Assembly (NCBI RefSeq): GCF_001904655.1
Contig: NZ_MRCC01000004.1
Coordinates: 1 to 64,000, forward strand
From: Chroogloeocystis siderophila 5.2 s.c.1
GTDB taxonomy: Bacteria > Cyanobacteriota > Cyanobacteriia > Cyanobacteriales > Chroococcidiopsidaceae
Length of the DNA: 64,000 nt
Direction: 5' to 3'
Part shown: piece after piece, positions 46,721 through 57,017 of the stretch
Numbering within the stretch: position 1 is the stretch's first letter
Layout of the letters: the number at the start of each line of letters is the position of its first letter
The notes under the pieces: model-generated
The model's database searches: none
Seen by the model: only the letters and a program-made list of their open reading frames with translations
What the model was told of the DNA's origin: nothing
Translations under genes and position numbers: made by a program

Positions 46721-46809
46721 GGTAATAGGTAATAGATACCATCATCAACTCTAACCTTGACTTCCCAATTACCAGTTACCAATGACCAATTTTTAAGTGA
46801 CTTAGCACA

Positions 46810-47838
46810 ATGGTTATCAAAAAACTCCAATTGCTATTTTTGGCTGCACTGACTGCTTTTGTCATTGTGTCTTGTGGTGTTAACCATTCTGTTAGGACTG
46901 CTGTTGAGTCACCAGCAACACGTACCGATTGTCGTCGTATTCCGCATCAAATGGGCGAAACCGAAATTTGTGGAAAACCTCAGCGCGTGGTAGCCTTGGG
47001 ACCCGATATGCTGGAATTGCTATTGGCGTTGGATGTCCAACCAGTAGGATTTGGTGATTATGTCCGTTTTGAGGGAGATTACGACAATCCTACGCAACAA
47101 ATTCCTTACTTAGGAAATCGCATTACAAAGGCGATCGCAAACGTGGGATGGAGTGCAAATCCTTCGCTGGAAGCATTAGTCAAAGTAAAACCTGATCTCA
47201 TTATCAGTCGAGCATTAAGTGCTGATTTGTACGCGACGTTATCTAAAATTGCGCCGACGTTATTTTTAAAGCAGTTTGATACAGAAGCGAATTTACGCGC
47301 GATTGCTTCCTCAGTTGACACGCCACAAGCGGAACAAGTTATTGCCCAAATGCAGCAAACTATAAGTGAAGCTCGTCAAGAATTTGCCTCAACTGTTGCT
47401 TCTCACCCACAGGTGTTAATGCTGATTGCGAGTGGTACAAGTGAGATGCGCTTAGTGAGTTCTACAGATAATCCTTGTAGTGCGTTGATTCAAGAACTAG
47501 GCTTTCAATTAGTCTATCCACCAAATTTTGATTCTGCACAACAAAAAGCCTTACCGCTGAGTGTGGAGGAACTACCAAACCTTAACCAAGCCGACTCGAT
47601 GATTATCCTAGGGTTTGACTTTGCACTCAACGATCAATCGCCGACAGCTGATGAATTTGCCACTTACCAAGTAGAACAAGCAAAACAGCGTTGGCAAAAC
47701 AATGCAGTAGCGCAATCATTACAAGCAAGTCAAGCGGGGCGAACTTATTTCATTCCTGCTTACACATGTCTTGGCTTACCAGGTCCTATCGGTACACAAT
47801 TATACCTCAACGAACTTCAACAAATGCGTAAAGGATAA
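46810..47838 (+). CDS. Iron-siderophore substrate-binding lipoprotein
   Basis: A periplasmic binding protein of the FecB/FhuD class, 342 residues. A lipoprotein signal with lipobox VIVSC (about 18-22) anchors it to the membrane. Core features are CGKPQRVVALGPDMLELLLAL, the long helix bridging two lobes, and SLEALVKVKPDLIISR. It follows the receptor gene by 90 bp and should pass the ferric complex to an ABC importer, whose permease and ATPase are not in this window. The C-terminal FIPAYTCLGLPGPIG is typical of cyanobacterial members. Confidence 0.9.
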   Translation: MVIKKLQLLFLAALTAFVIVSCGVNHSVRTAVESPATRTDCRRIPHQMGETEICGKPQRVVALGPDMLELLLALDVQPVGFGDYVRFEGDYDNPTQQIPYLGNRITKAIANVGWSANPSLEALVKVKPDLIISRALSADLYATLSKIAPTLFLKQFDTEANLRAIASSVDTPQAEQVIAQMQQTISEARQEFASTVASHPQVLMLIASGTSEMRLVSSTDNPCSALIQELGFQLVYPPNFDSAQQKALPLSVEELPNLNQADSMIILGFDFALNDQSPTADEFATYQVEQAKQRWQNNAVAQSLQASQAGRTYFIPAYTCLGLPGPIGTQLYLNELQQMRKG

Positions 47839-47888
47839 AGCAATGCTTTACTCCTCTGACGCCCGACCCCTGACCCCTGACCTCTATC

Positions 47889-48854
47889 ATGACAGCCTCA
47901 AACTTTGTTTTTGATTGCCAATTTTGCTCAGTCATTTCCAAAGCCAGTGGCGAAGATCCAATTGGAAGTGCTAAAGCAACGGATACGTGGATCATTGTAG
48001 AACTGCCGCTACCTTGGAAAAAAGAAGGTTTAATACTCGATTCGCCATTAAGTCCTGCATTTCAAGCAATCCGTGCGGGAAATACAAAATTAATAGCAAT
48101 TGCGATCGCGCCAGATCGCCAATATTCGATCCCAGGATATACCCGCGTATTTCACTATCAACGTCCTAGTCAATCTTTTGCGCAATTTGACAAACAAGAA
48201 TTTCTCGTTCCAGCGTGCGATCTAGAAGTATTAATCGCGGCTTTATTGCAGCAAACAATACTACTAAACGACTTTGAAAAATACCGCCAACCGACGCAAA
48301 ATATTCGCGAAATCTTAGTTTGCACGCATGGAAACATTGATGTCGCTTGTGCTCGATTTGGCACGCCGATTTATGAGAAGCTACGTAAAGAATTTGCTAC
48401 GCTTGAAAATCTCCGTGTCTGGCGCTGTTCGCACTTTGGCGGACATCAGTTTGCACCAACTTTAATTGATTTACCCACGGGACAAGTTTGGGGACATCTC
48501 GAAGCCCAAATTTTACCCGCACTTATTTGGCGCAATTTTCCAGTCACTGAGCTACGACCATTTTATCGGGGATGGGCAGGGCTCACGAAATTTGAGCAAA
48601 TCGTCGAGCGCGAACTTTGGATGCAATATGGTTGGAATTGGCTGAAATACCTGAAATCTGGACAAGTTTTGGCACAAGATACCGTGAATGAGCCGTGGAA
48701 TGCAGATTGGGCTGAGGTTCGTTTAGAGTTTACAGCACCTGATGGTAGCGCAGCAGAGGTTTACCAAGCTAGGGTAGAAGTGTGTGGTTCAGTGATGAGT
48801 GCTACAAATTCGGGTGAGGATGCGATCGCAGTCAAGCAATATCGTCTTGTGTAA
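47889..48854 (+). CDS. Sucrase/ferredoxin-like (Apd1-type) [2Fe-2S] protein
   Basis: A thioredoxin-fold ferredoxin-like protein of 321 residues. VCTHGNIDVACARFG gives a CX8C pair and RCSHFGGHQFA an HX3H pair; in the Apd1/Aim32 relatives these four residues bind a [2Fe-2S] cluster with bis-Cys, bis-His ligation. The name sucrase-ferredoxin is historical and no sucrose activity is implied. Position directly after receptor and binding protein suggests a cytoplasmic reductase that releases iron from the ferric siderophore. That role is inference from fold and gene order. A heptad repeat separates it from the gene before. Confidence 0.85.
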   Translation: MTASNFVFDCQFCSVISKASGEDPIGSAKATDTWIIVELPLPWKKEGLILDSPLSPAFQAIRAGNTKLIAIAIAPDRQYSIPGYTRVFHYQRPSQSFAQFDKQEFLVPACDLEVLIAALLQQTILLNDFEKYRQPTQNIREILVCTHGNIDVACARFGTPIYEKLRKEFATLENLRVWRCSHFGGHQFAPTLIDLPTGQVWGHLEAQILPALIWRNFPVTELRPFYRGWAGLTKFEQIVERELWMQYGWNWLKYLKSGQVLAQDTVNEPWNADWAEVRLEFTAPDGSAAEVYQARVEVCGSVMSATNSGEDAIAVKQYRLV

Positions 48855-48876
48855 TTGACTTCATTGAGCTATTTTC

Positions 48877-49350
48877 ATGAATCCATTAAATTTACATGAC
48901 TCTTACCCATGTCCTGTCTGTCGTTTCGGTCAGATCGCAGCCTTACCCTTAATGGATGCGATGGCGTGTAATTTATGTCAACAAATTTTTGAAGTTGATT
49001 TAGAAAGACAGCAGATCAAGATGTCTTCACGCCAACCAGCATTGTTATGGAACTGGAATGGTAGTTGGTGCGGCGCGCATCTAGAAGGTGTTGAACTGGG
49101 TTGGGGATATGTCTTCGCGGCGATCGCTTTAGTACTACTTCCACCAACTTTAATGGGGTTGGTGATTTTTATTCATCCTCCCGCACCGAATACGCCTTTA
49201 TCTTGGCTACCTTACGTATGGGCTGGCTTGGGCTTTCTTGCACATCTAGCTATTGTCGGTTGGTTGGTGATTGAGTTTTATCAATTTCCGTTGGGGTTGT
49301 GGTTAAGACGTTTACCTCAACAATTGCTACAACGAATTCGTAATTCGTGA
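48877..49350 (+). CDS. Zinc-ribbon membrane protein, 157 aa
   Basis: The N-terminus carries a zinc ribbon: CPVCRFGQ and, after 15 residues, CNLCQQIF. Two membrane helices follow (YVFAAIALVLLPPTLMGLVIF and YVWAGLGFLAHLAIVGWLVI). The remaining sequence is short and basic. It starts 22 bp after the ferredoxin-like gene and may be the last gene of that transcript. No function is known to me; relatives occur in cyanobacteria as hypothetical proteins. Its link to iron handling is positional only. Confidence 0.65.
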   Translation: MNPLNLHDSYPCPVCRFGQIAALPLMDAMACNLCQQIFEVDLERQQIKMSSRQPALLWNWNGSWCGAHLEGVELGWGYVFAAIALVLLPPTLMGLVIFIHPPAPNTPLSWLPYVWAGLGFLAHLAIVGWLVIEFYQFPLGLWLRRLPQQLLQRIRNS

Positions 49351-49365
49351 TATTCTGCGACTCGA

Positions 49366-50031
49366 TTATGAAGATATCTGCTGTCTTATCCACATCCGAA
49401 ATAAGCTCAAAGTTTTGGTTTCACCATCGATCAGACTTTGTGCAATTAGCTGCGGAACTAGGTTCAAATCAAGTATAGGAAAAGTCGGACTTTTTTGAGT
49501 TTGCGTATAGCTTGAATCAAGCTGAGATAATAATAAGATTTGAAGCGATCGCCCATCATATTGCCAAATTTCTGGTATGCCCAAAGCTGCATAAATCGGG
49601 CGTTTATCAATTGAGCTACTTGTAATATCAATTTCTAACACCAAATCAGGCGGTGGATCGATATTTAAATCAATATTGCGTTTATTTCTAACACGCGGTT
49701 CATTTTGAATATAATAACAAGAGTCAGGTTCAGCGCCACGTTTCATGTTTTCGCGCTTGAGTGTCAGTGAGCCAAACTTTTTGAGATTAAGATTCAGTTC
49801 ATCAGCTAATACTCGAATTAAATCGTCAATAAATCTATTTGTATTTTCATGCTCTCCTAAAGGAGTCATAATCTCTAACATTCCATCACTATAAGCCAAA
49901 CGTGTTGCTCGTTCTTCACCCATCTCATCGAGCATGGCTGTAAATGTTTGCCAACTAATATTTCTTAAGACAACTCTTTGTTCGGCTAATGCTGGTGTGA
50001 AGACCATAGGTAGAAATTCATATAAATTCAA
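49366..50031 (-). CDS. Uma2-family (DUF820) restriction-endonuclease-fold protein
   Basis: A PD-(D/E)XK-fold protein of a family greatly expanded in cyanobacteria. Expected features: GMLEIMTPLGEHENTNRFID near the middle, RGAEPDSCYYIQNE, then the catalytic DLVLEIDITSSSIDKRPIYAALGI and EIWQYDG. Activity and purpose of these proteins remain unproven, although a nuclease role is often assumed. 221 residues, normal length. It lies downstream of the amidase gene on the same strand, separated by a 14-bp perfect inverted repeat. Confidence 0.88.
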   Translation of the reverse strand: MNLYEFLPMVFTPALAEQRVVLRNISWQTFTAMLDEMGEERATRLAYSDGMLEIMTPLGEHENTNRFIDDLIRVLADELNLNLKKFGSLTLKRENMKRGAEPDSCYYIQNEPRVRNKRNIDLNIDPPPDLVLEIDITSSSIDKRPIYAALGIPEIWQYDGRSLQILLLSQLDSSYTQTQKSPTFPILDLNLVPQLIAQSLIDGETKTLSLFRMWIRQQISS

Positions 50032-50034
50032 GAC

Positions 50035-50091
50035 GGGTAATTGGTAATGGGGGCATACAAAATATCATGGAATATCTATTACCAATTACCC
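50035..50091. repeat. Opposed GGTAATTGGTAAT arrays forming a long inverted repeat
   Basis: GGGTAATTGGTAAT (50035-50048) and ATTACCAATTACCC (50078-50091) are perfect complements with a 29-nt spacer. The units belong to the TAATTGG heptad repeats common in cyanobacterial intergenic DNA. A transcript could fold into a 14-bp hairpin that may end the amidase message. Confidence 0.6.
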
Positions 50092-50100
50092 ACTCTCTAA

Positions 50101-51894
50101 TTATCGTACGCTGCGGAACCATTCAGTAATACCTTCGGCGATCGCACTAGCTAAGTTGCTTTGTGCTTGCGGATCGACAATCCATTCAAACTCGGTAGGA
50201 TTAATCATAAATCCTAGTTCGAGTAATACTGAGGGGGCTGATGCGGGGCGGGTGAGTGCTAAGTTATTCCAGTACACTCCATACGAAGGACGATGCAGTT
50301 TATTCACGACGTAATTGTGGAGAAATACCGCGAGGTTATGTGCTTGGGGATGATACCAAAATGCACCAAATCCTTGCGTGTTCATCGCATCGCCACTATC
50401 AGGGAGAGCATTGTAATGCAGTGAAAGCGCGATCGCTGGTTCTAATTTATCAATCATCGCGACGCGATCGCCTAATGATAATTCAATATCTTCCTCGCGC
50501 GTCATATACACCGTCGCACCCCGCGCCACGAGTTGATCGCGCACCAACTTGGATATAACTAAATTAATTGCTTTTTCAGGATAGCCAGTAGGTCCTCTAG
50601 CACCTAATTCCGCGCCGCCATGTCCTGGATCGAGAAGAATCTTAATTCCTGCTAAAGGTAAAGGATGCTGCTGACTTTCAGGTGGATGACGTAATGTTAA
50701 TACCAAGCTCGTACCATCGTATCGCAGCTTGTAACCCCACTGTTGGGCAGATTTGAGGTTAAAGGTGTATTGCACTTGTTCCGGCGCGCTCTGCTGCCAA
50801 TCTAGACGCGAAATGAAGGGGTTATCATCCAAGCGGATAACGTCGGTTTGAGCGGTGGTATTGTATAGCGTTAAAGTTAATGTGCGATCGCCTTGCTGTA
50901 TGCTTACAGGGACAGGAACTTGCAACGGAAACACAATCTCAGTTGCATCAGGAATTTGACGCGCACTGACGCTGCGAATCAGCGATCGCGGTGGAACTGT
51001 ACTAGGTACGATCCTTGTTTCTTGAGCGTTAATCCAGCCGCCGTAATCGAGACGTAACCATTCACCTTCTTTAGCGGTGATCCTCGCGCGGGTTCCTTTT
51101 GGTAACGGTGTGAGGCGCGAATAATCAGTCCCAGGACCTGTACGCGCGACACCAGCATCAACTGTTACTTCAGCAACTTCTAGCTGTGTAGAAGATAAAA
51201 TTGTTATCCTACCTGAATGTTGCGTTGTTGTTTGACCGTTAACAGTTAGCTGAAACTGCGGTTGAATGGAGTTGGCGGTAACAGCACCAGTATTAATATT
51301 GTTACCGTATACCAGCAAATTGAAGCTTGTTGGTAATGTAGTACAACCTTGATATTGTCCACTGACAGGTTGAGACGTCGGTTGATTTTGTTGTGTTAAC
51401 GCCGCAGAGTTGGGTGGTAGTTGAATTTGCGGTTGTGGTAGTAAGGGAACGTTTTGATCTCCTAGATTGACGCTTACTGTAGCATTAGGAGAAGCAATCG
51501 CACTAAAGCAGACTAATTCTCCTGGTAATCGTGCGATATCGACTGCTGGAGTTAGGGAATCTTTAGCAAATGCCAATCCTGCTGGAATTTCAGGTTTCGT
51601 GGATAGCCGCGTGACTTTAATTTGAAGTTGCTGATTTCGATAACGTAGGGTAAAAACATTATCGCCGAGTTGTAAAGGAAAACTCGGAGCAAAATGTCCT
51701 GCGCGACTGCGGGCGATCGCCTTATCATTGATTAACACTTCCCCCTCTGGTGGTGCGGTTCCAATCAAGAAAATGCGATCAGATGTGGTTTGATGCTCGT
51801 TGGGTGGATACACAACCGAAAGCGATTGATTCGCCCAGGCTGGCGCAGACGCCATGACAAAACCTAATAACGCTAATCCTAAAATGTGTCTCAC
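50101..51894 (-). CDS. N-acetylmuramoyl-L-alanine amidase (Amidase_3, AmiC type)
   Basis: A secreted peptidoglycan hydrolase, 597 residues, involved in septal wall splitting and cell-cell communication. Signal peptide at 1-22 (VMASAPAWA). A copper-amine-oxidase-like beta region and an SH3b-like domain (around 265-320, VARTGPGTDYSRLTPLPKGT) precede the catalytic domain (about 415-595). Its zinc ligands are visible in LLDPGHGGAELGA, YPEKAINLV and LSLHYNALP, with the catalytic Glu in VLLELGFMINP. No AMIN repeat is evident. The gene is divergent from pyrG. Confidence 0.92.
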   Translation of the reverse strand: MRHILGLALLGFVMASAPAWANQSLSVVYPPNEHQTTSDRIFLIGTAPPEGEVLINDKAIARSRAGHFAPSFPLQLGDNVFTLRYRNQQLQIKVTRLSTKPEIPAGLAFAKDSLTPAVDIARLPGELVCFSAIASPNATVSVNLGDQNVPLLPQPQIQLPPNSAALTQQNQPTSQPVSGQYQGCTTLPTSFNLLVYGNNINTGAVTANSIQPQFQLTVNGQTTTQHSGRITILSSTQLEVAEVTVDAGVARTGPGTDYSRLTPLPKGTRARITAKEGEWLRLDYGGWINAQETRIVPSTVPPRSLIRSVSARQIPDATEIVFPLQVPVPVSIQQGDRTLTLTLYNTTAQTDVIRLDDNPFISRLDWQQSAPEQVQYTFNLKSAQQWGYKLRYDGTSLVLTLRHPPESQQHPLPLAGIKILLDPGHGGAELGARGPTGYPEKAINLVISKLVRDQLVARGATVYMTREEDIELSLGDRVAMIDKLEPAIALSLHYNALPDSGDAMNTQGFGAFWYHPQAHNLAVFLHNYVVNKLHRPSYGVYWNNLALTRPASAPSVLLELGFMINPTEFEWIVDPQAQSNLASAIAEGITEWFRSVR

Positions 51895-52008
51895 GCTAAA
51901 ATATCAATTATGTTGGGACAAAAAACAACTAATCATTTTCCCTCGACCCTAACCCCTTCATAACTGTGGCACAATTGACGGGGTATATCTGCACAAGTTC
52001 CTCATTAA

Positions 52009-53652
<1,644 letters not shown>

Positions 53653-53699
53653 TCAGGGGTAAGGCAGTCCTTTGCCCATACTGGGGCTGAGGAGCGATT

Positions 53700-54629
53700 T
53701 TAATCCTGATTCTTTATTTTGTCCCACGCAAGCCGCGCGGCTCCCACCATTCCGGCTTGGTTGCCGAGTTTTGCTGTGAGGATTTCTAATCCTGTGCGAG
53801 AACTCGGTAGTACGCGGCATTCAATTTCAGCATGAACGCTGGGAAAGAAAAACTCTGCGCTGGCGCTCACCCCACCACCGATAATGATGGCTTCAGGCGT
53901 TAAAACGTAAATCAAGCTCGCTAAACCCGCACCCAATTCTCTACCATACTGCCGCCAAAAAGTCAATGCCTCCGTGTCTCCTGCTTTGGCAAGCGCACAG
54001 AGTTGTGCGGGTTCGAGTCCAGTGCGGCGACGAATTGCCTGAACTGAGACGTATTGCTCTAAAGAACCGTAATTGCCACTATTACAAGGTGGACCATCAA
54101 GGTTTAAAGTAATTAACCCGAGTTCAGCAGCGGTTCCCTGATGTCCGACAAAGAGATGACCATCAAGAATCACCGCACCACCGACACCCGTTCCCAAAGT
54201 AAGCAGAATTAAGTGACGAAAGCGGCGTCCTGCGCCTAACCAGGCTTCACCCAACCCTGCACAGTTAGCATCGTTAGCCAGAACCGCGATCCGACCTGTT
54301 TTCGCTTCTAGCCAATCTGCCAAAGGAACATCGCGCCAGTTGTGAAGATTAATCGCCACTCGCGCAATTCGTCCAGAAAAATCTGCAGGACCTGGCGTAC
54401 CAACACCGATCGCCAGACATTGATTGCGAGGATCAATTTGCGCGATCGCATCTACCATCACATCAACAACCGCCTGTGGTGTTGCCGGTTGAGGCGTGGC
54501 GACAACTAACGATCCTAGACAAGTGCCATCCTGCGTAAACTTGCCTAATTTAATTGCGGTTCCACCCAAGTCTATGCCGATGACTTGAGATTGAGGTGAA
54601 TCTGGTGCTGCGCTCATCCTGTGGTTCAA
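53700..54629 (-). CDS. ROK-family sugar kinase
   Basis: A glucokinase-like ASKHA protein, 309 residues. IGIDLGGTAIKLGKF binds phosphate and GVGTPGPADFSG, LANDANCAGLGEAWLGAG and LTLGTGVGGAVILDG complete the ATP and sugar pocket. The zinc-binding CxCGxxGCxE segment of typical ROK proteins is replaced by PCNSGNYGSLEQYVS, so structural zinc is probably absent. Relatives phosphorylate glucose or similar hexoses. The start may be Met5. It is convergent with pyrG and has a 48-bp gap. Confidence 0.9.
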   Translation of the reverse strand: MNHRMSAAPDSPQSQVIGIDLGGTAIKLGKFTQDGTCLGSLVVATPQPATPQAVVDVMVDAIAQIDPRNQCLAIGVGTPGPADFSGRIARVAINLHNWRDVPLADWLEAKTGRIAVLANDANCAGLGEAWLGAGRRFRHLILLTLGTGVGGAVILDGHLFVGHQGTAAELGLITLNLDGPPCNSGNYGSLEQYVSVQAIRRRTGLEPAQLCALAKAGDTEALTFWRQYGRELGAGLASLIYVLTPEAIIIGGGVSASAEFFFPSVHAEIECRVLPSSRTGLEILTAKLGNQAGMVGAARLAWDKIKNQD

Positions 54630-54673
54630 CTACGGTAATTTAGACTACTTGCAATTACATCGCAAGAATTCTC

Positions 54674-55135
54674 TTATTTCACCACAAGAATGAAATCAGT
54701 TGAAGAGGTTGTTTGCGGTTCTTCGCGGCGTACAGTTCTCCCTAATGAGTCGGTACGATACACCCAAGTAGATCGACCATCAGACACCATGACGCGCCAA
54801 CCTTCTACCAAAGCTTGAGTACAAAATTCATCAGGCTGCGCTAATCCTAAACAACCGTCTGACCACGTTTGTTGACTCGATTGAGTGACTCGCAGCCTAT
54901 TTACAGGAATATTCTCGCGTTGAGCAACATCTTGTCGTACCGCATCCACAACTTGACGGGGAATTTGCGTTTGACGATCACCTTGTTGACGTGTTGGTTT
55001 ACACCTTTGCGTCAGCAGATTTCTGGGGGCTGCATTCAAGGCTGTTGTTGTCGTAAAACTACTCGATAACACACCGCTTAACAATATAACGCAAACGATT
55101 TGCCAAGGTTTAATCAGGGCTGTAAGTTTCATCAT
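54674..55135 (-). CDS. Secreted hypothetical protein, 153 aa
   Basis: A signal peptide is seen (about 1-36, VCVILLSGVLSSSF then TTTALNAA). The mature part has the conserved QVVDAVRQDVAQRENIPVN stretch, then RVTQSSQQTWSDGCLGLAQP, and later FCTQALVEGWRVMVSD. The pattern of two cysteines (DGCLGL, FCTQAL) suggests one disulphide in the periplasm. Cyanobacterial relatives are of unknown function. It lies 44 bp upstream of the ROK kinase on the same strand and may share its transcript. Confidence 0.7.
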   Translation of the reverse strand: MMKLTALIKPWQIVCVILLSGVLSSSFTTTTALNAAPRNLLTQRCKPTRQQGDRQTQIPRQVVDAVRQDVAQRENIPVNRLRVTQSSQQTWSDGCLGLAQPDEFCTQALVEGWRVMVSDGRSTWVYRTDSLGRTVRREEPQTTSSTDFILVVK

Positions 55136-55217
55136 ATGTAGCTAAAATCGATCTAATACAAAGCTGATAACAAGTAGCGATTAGCTGTTATCTTGTTAGA
55201 CTGATATTGACTATTTA

Positions 55218-56498
55218 TTAGTTCCTGTTGTTATTGATACCGCGCAGAGCAAGCAAGGCAGTACCGTAAGCTGCCTCAGTGTGCTGCGACATCACTAATG
55301 GCGCTTTAAAATAACGCTGACGAATCGCAGTCCACGTTGCATTTGCTGCACCGCCGCCCGCCGTATAAATGCGTGTGAGAGGAGTTGCACCGAGTTGTTG
55401 TAGTAGTTGATAACCTTGGTGTTCAATACGAGCAATGCTTTCTAATAATCCATGCAGAAACTCGACGCGATTATCTGGTCGTGGTTCGAGGCGCGGCTGT
55501 AGGTCGGGATCGTTGACTGGAAAGCGATCGCCACGTTGCAATAACGGATAGTAATCGAGTGGGCTAACTTTTTGGGGATCGATCTGACGGCTAAATTGCT
55601 CTAACTCGGTGTTGGAAAAAAATTGCTTTAGTACCGCACCCCCAGTGTTAGAAGCTCCTCCTGTTAACCATAAGTCACCTAAGCGATGGCTATAAATACC
55701 ATACAGGCTATTCTCGACGCGTGTTTGGCTTAAAAGCTTGAGTACCAAAGTTGAACCGAGTGACGTTACGGCTTCTCCTAAAGATGTTGCACCACTTGCA
55801 AGAAACGCGGCAATACTATCGGTTGTTCCCGCACATACGTAGCAATCACGGCGCAAACCAAAGCGTGTTGCAATGCTTGCTGTGACTTCGGCGATCGGTG
55901 TTCCAGGAACAACAACTTGGGGTAATAGAGGTGCGATCGCCAGTTGTGTTAGCCATATAGGATAACAAAAATGCTCGACGTCGTAGCCGAGTTTTAACGC
56001 ATTGTGATAGTCGCTGATCCCAAGTTTTCCGTGAAGCAGAAACGCTAACCAATCCGCTTGATGAAGAAAGTATTTCGCATCGCTAAATGTTGGTTGCTGT
56101 GATAGCCACAACAGCTTTGCTAAACTCGATGTCGCACTCAATACCGTGTGATTCGGCGGTGCGATCACTTTTAATTGTTTTTGTACTGCAACTGCGCGTG
56201 TATCGTTGTACATCAGTGGTGTTGTCACTGGTGTTCCGGTTGCGTCGCACAACATTACAGTTGAAGAAGTTCCGTCAATCGCGATCGCATTGATTTTTTG
56301 ACGTATTTTTGGCGGAATTTCCGCAATTAAGCCAAATAAGGTGTATTCCCAAGCCTTTACCTGCGTAATGTCCTCACCTATCAGCGACTTTCTCGTTTCG
56401 GCTTGCACTACTCCCAGAGCATTGATAACTACTGCTCTTGCACCAGAGGTACCAAAATCTATCCCAAGGGTGTAATTTTCTTTTACGGATTCAAGCAC
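55218..56498 (-). CDS. FGGY-family carbohydrate kinase, probably D-ribulokinase-like
   Basis: A 426-residue FGGY kinase with the phosphate-1 motif TLGIDFGTSGARAVVIN, AIAIDGTSSTVMLC, the middle CAGTTDSIAAFLASGA and the C-terminal adenosine-site RIYTAGGGAANATW. It is shorter than the 480-500-residue xylulokinases and resembles the plant and cyanobacterial enzymes described as D-ribulokinase (XK-1 type). Substrate assignment is inferred from family resemblance. It is separated from the preceding secreted-protein gene by 82 bp. Confidence 0.85.
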   Translation of the reverse strand: MLESVKENYTLGIDFGTSGARAVVINALGVVQAETRKSLIGEDITQVKAWEYTLFGLIAEIPPKIRQKINAIAIDGTSSTVMLCDATGTPVTTPLMYNDTRAVAVQKQLKVIAPPNHTVLSATSSLAKLLWLSQQPTFSDAKYFLHQADWLAFLLHGKLGISDYHNALKLGYDVEHFCYPIWLTQLAIAPLLPQVVVPGTPIAEVTASIATRFGLRRDCYVCAGTTDSIAAFLASGATSLGEAVTSLGSTLVLKLLSQTRVENSLYGIYSHRLGDLWLTGGASNTGGAVLKQFFSNTELEQFSRQIDPQKVSPLDYYPLLQRGDRFPVNDPDLQPRLEPRPDNRVEFLHGLLESIARIEHQGYQLLQQLGATPLTRIYTAGGGAANATWTAIRQRYFKAPLVMSQHTEAAYGTALLALRGINNNRN

Positions 56499-56784
56499 TT
56501 TGGAAATTAGAGGTCGGGGATCAGAGTTTTACAACAGATAATACAATCTCAAGACGTTGCTGATTTTAACCGGTGCGGATTCATCGATGAAAAATTGGTA
56601 ACGAGATTATCGACGAGATTCAAAATATCCTTTTGTATCAGTATAGAGCTTCCCTGACTTTTGATCTCTGACCTCCGACCTCTCTCGATTTGTTTCATAT
56701 TGTAAAAACTTATTCCATCAACTGAACAATTTGGTCAAAAGTAGTGATGGTTCGATTCATTTTGCATCAAGGAGGTTTCCTCAA

Positions 56785-56880
56785 ATGTCTATATCAGATA
56801 CCCAAGTTTTTGTAGCACTTGTGGTCGCACTGATCCCTGGTGTGCTTGCTTTCCGTTTAGCAACAGAGCTTTACAAGTAA
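56785..56880 (+). CDS. psaM: Photosystem I reaction centre subunit XII
   Basis: A 31-residue single-helix membrane peptide: [20 protein letters not shown] then [11 protein letters not shown]. This is the full-length pattern of PsaM, which sits at the trimer interface of photosystem I in the thylakoid membrane. A strong Shine-Dalgarno AAGGAGG precedes the ATG by 9 nt. The gene is monocistronic and is followed by two inverted repeats that may end or protect its message. Confidence 0.95.
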   Translation: MSISDTQVFVALVVALIPGVLAFRLATELYK

Positions 56881-56905
56881 CACCACTTAAAACAGCATAA
56901 ACCTC

Positions 56906-57017
56906 GAAAGGATGAAAGTCTTGCCACTTAGGGTAGTTGCAGGCAAAAATGCCGTCGGCTTGCTACTCTTTGTCGCTTGATTCTTCATCCTTTCAGTTAC
57001 CATGGCAATCGGTAACT
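56906..57017 (+). terminator. Two inverted repeats downstream of psaM
   Basis: GAAAGGATGAA (56906-56916) and TTCATCCTTTC (56984-56994) are perfect 11-bp complements with a 67-nt loop. AGTTACC (56995-57001) and GGTAACT (57011-57017) form a second hairpin directly after. No U-run follows either. They could stabilise the psaM mRNA or form part of a small RNA. Confidence 0.45.

Noticed and set aside
47889-48854. Sucrase enzyme
   Set aside because: The family name is historical; the residues seen are cluster ligands and no glycosidase motif exists.
56906-57017. Known small RNA such as Yfr1 or 6S RNA
   Set aside because: The conserved core of Yfr1 (ACTCCTCACAC) is not present and the fold is not 6S-like by eye.
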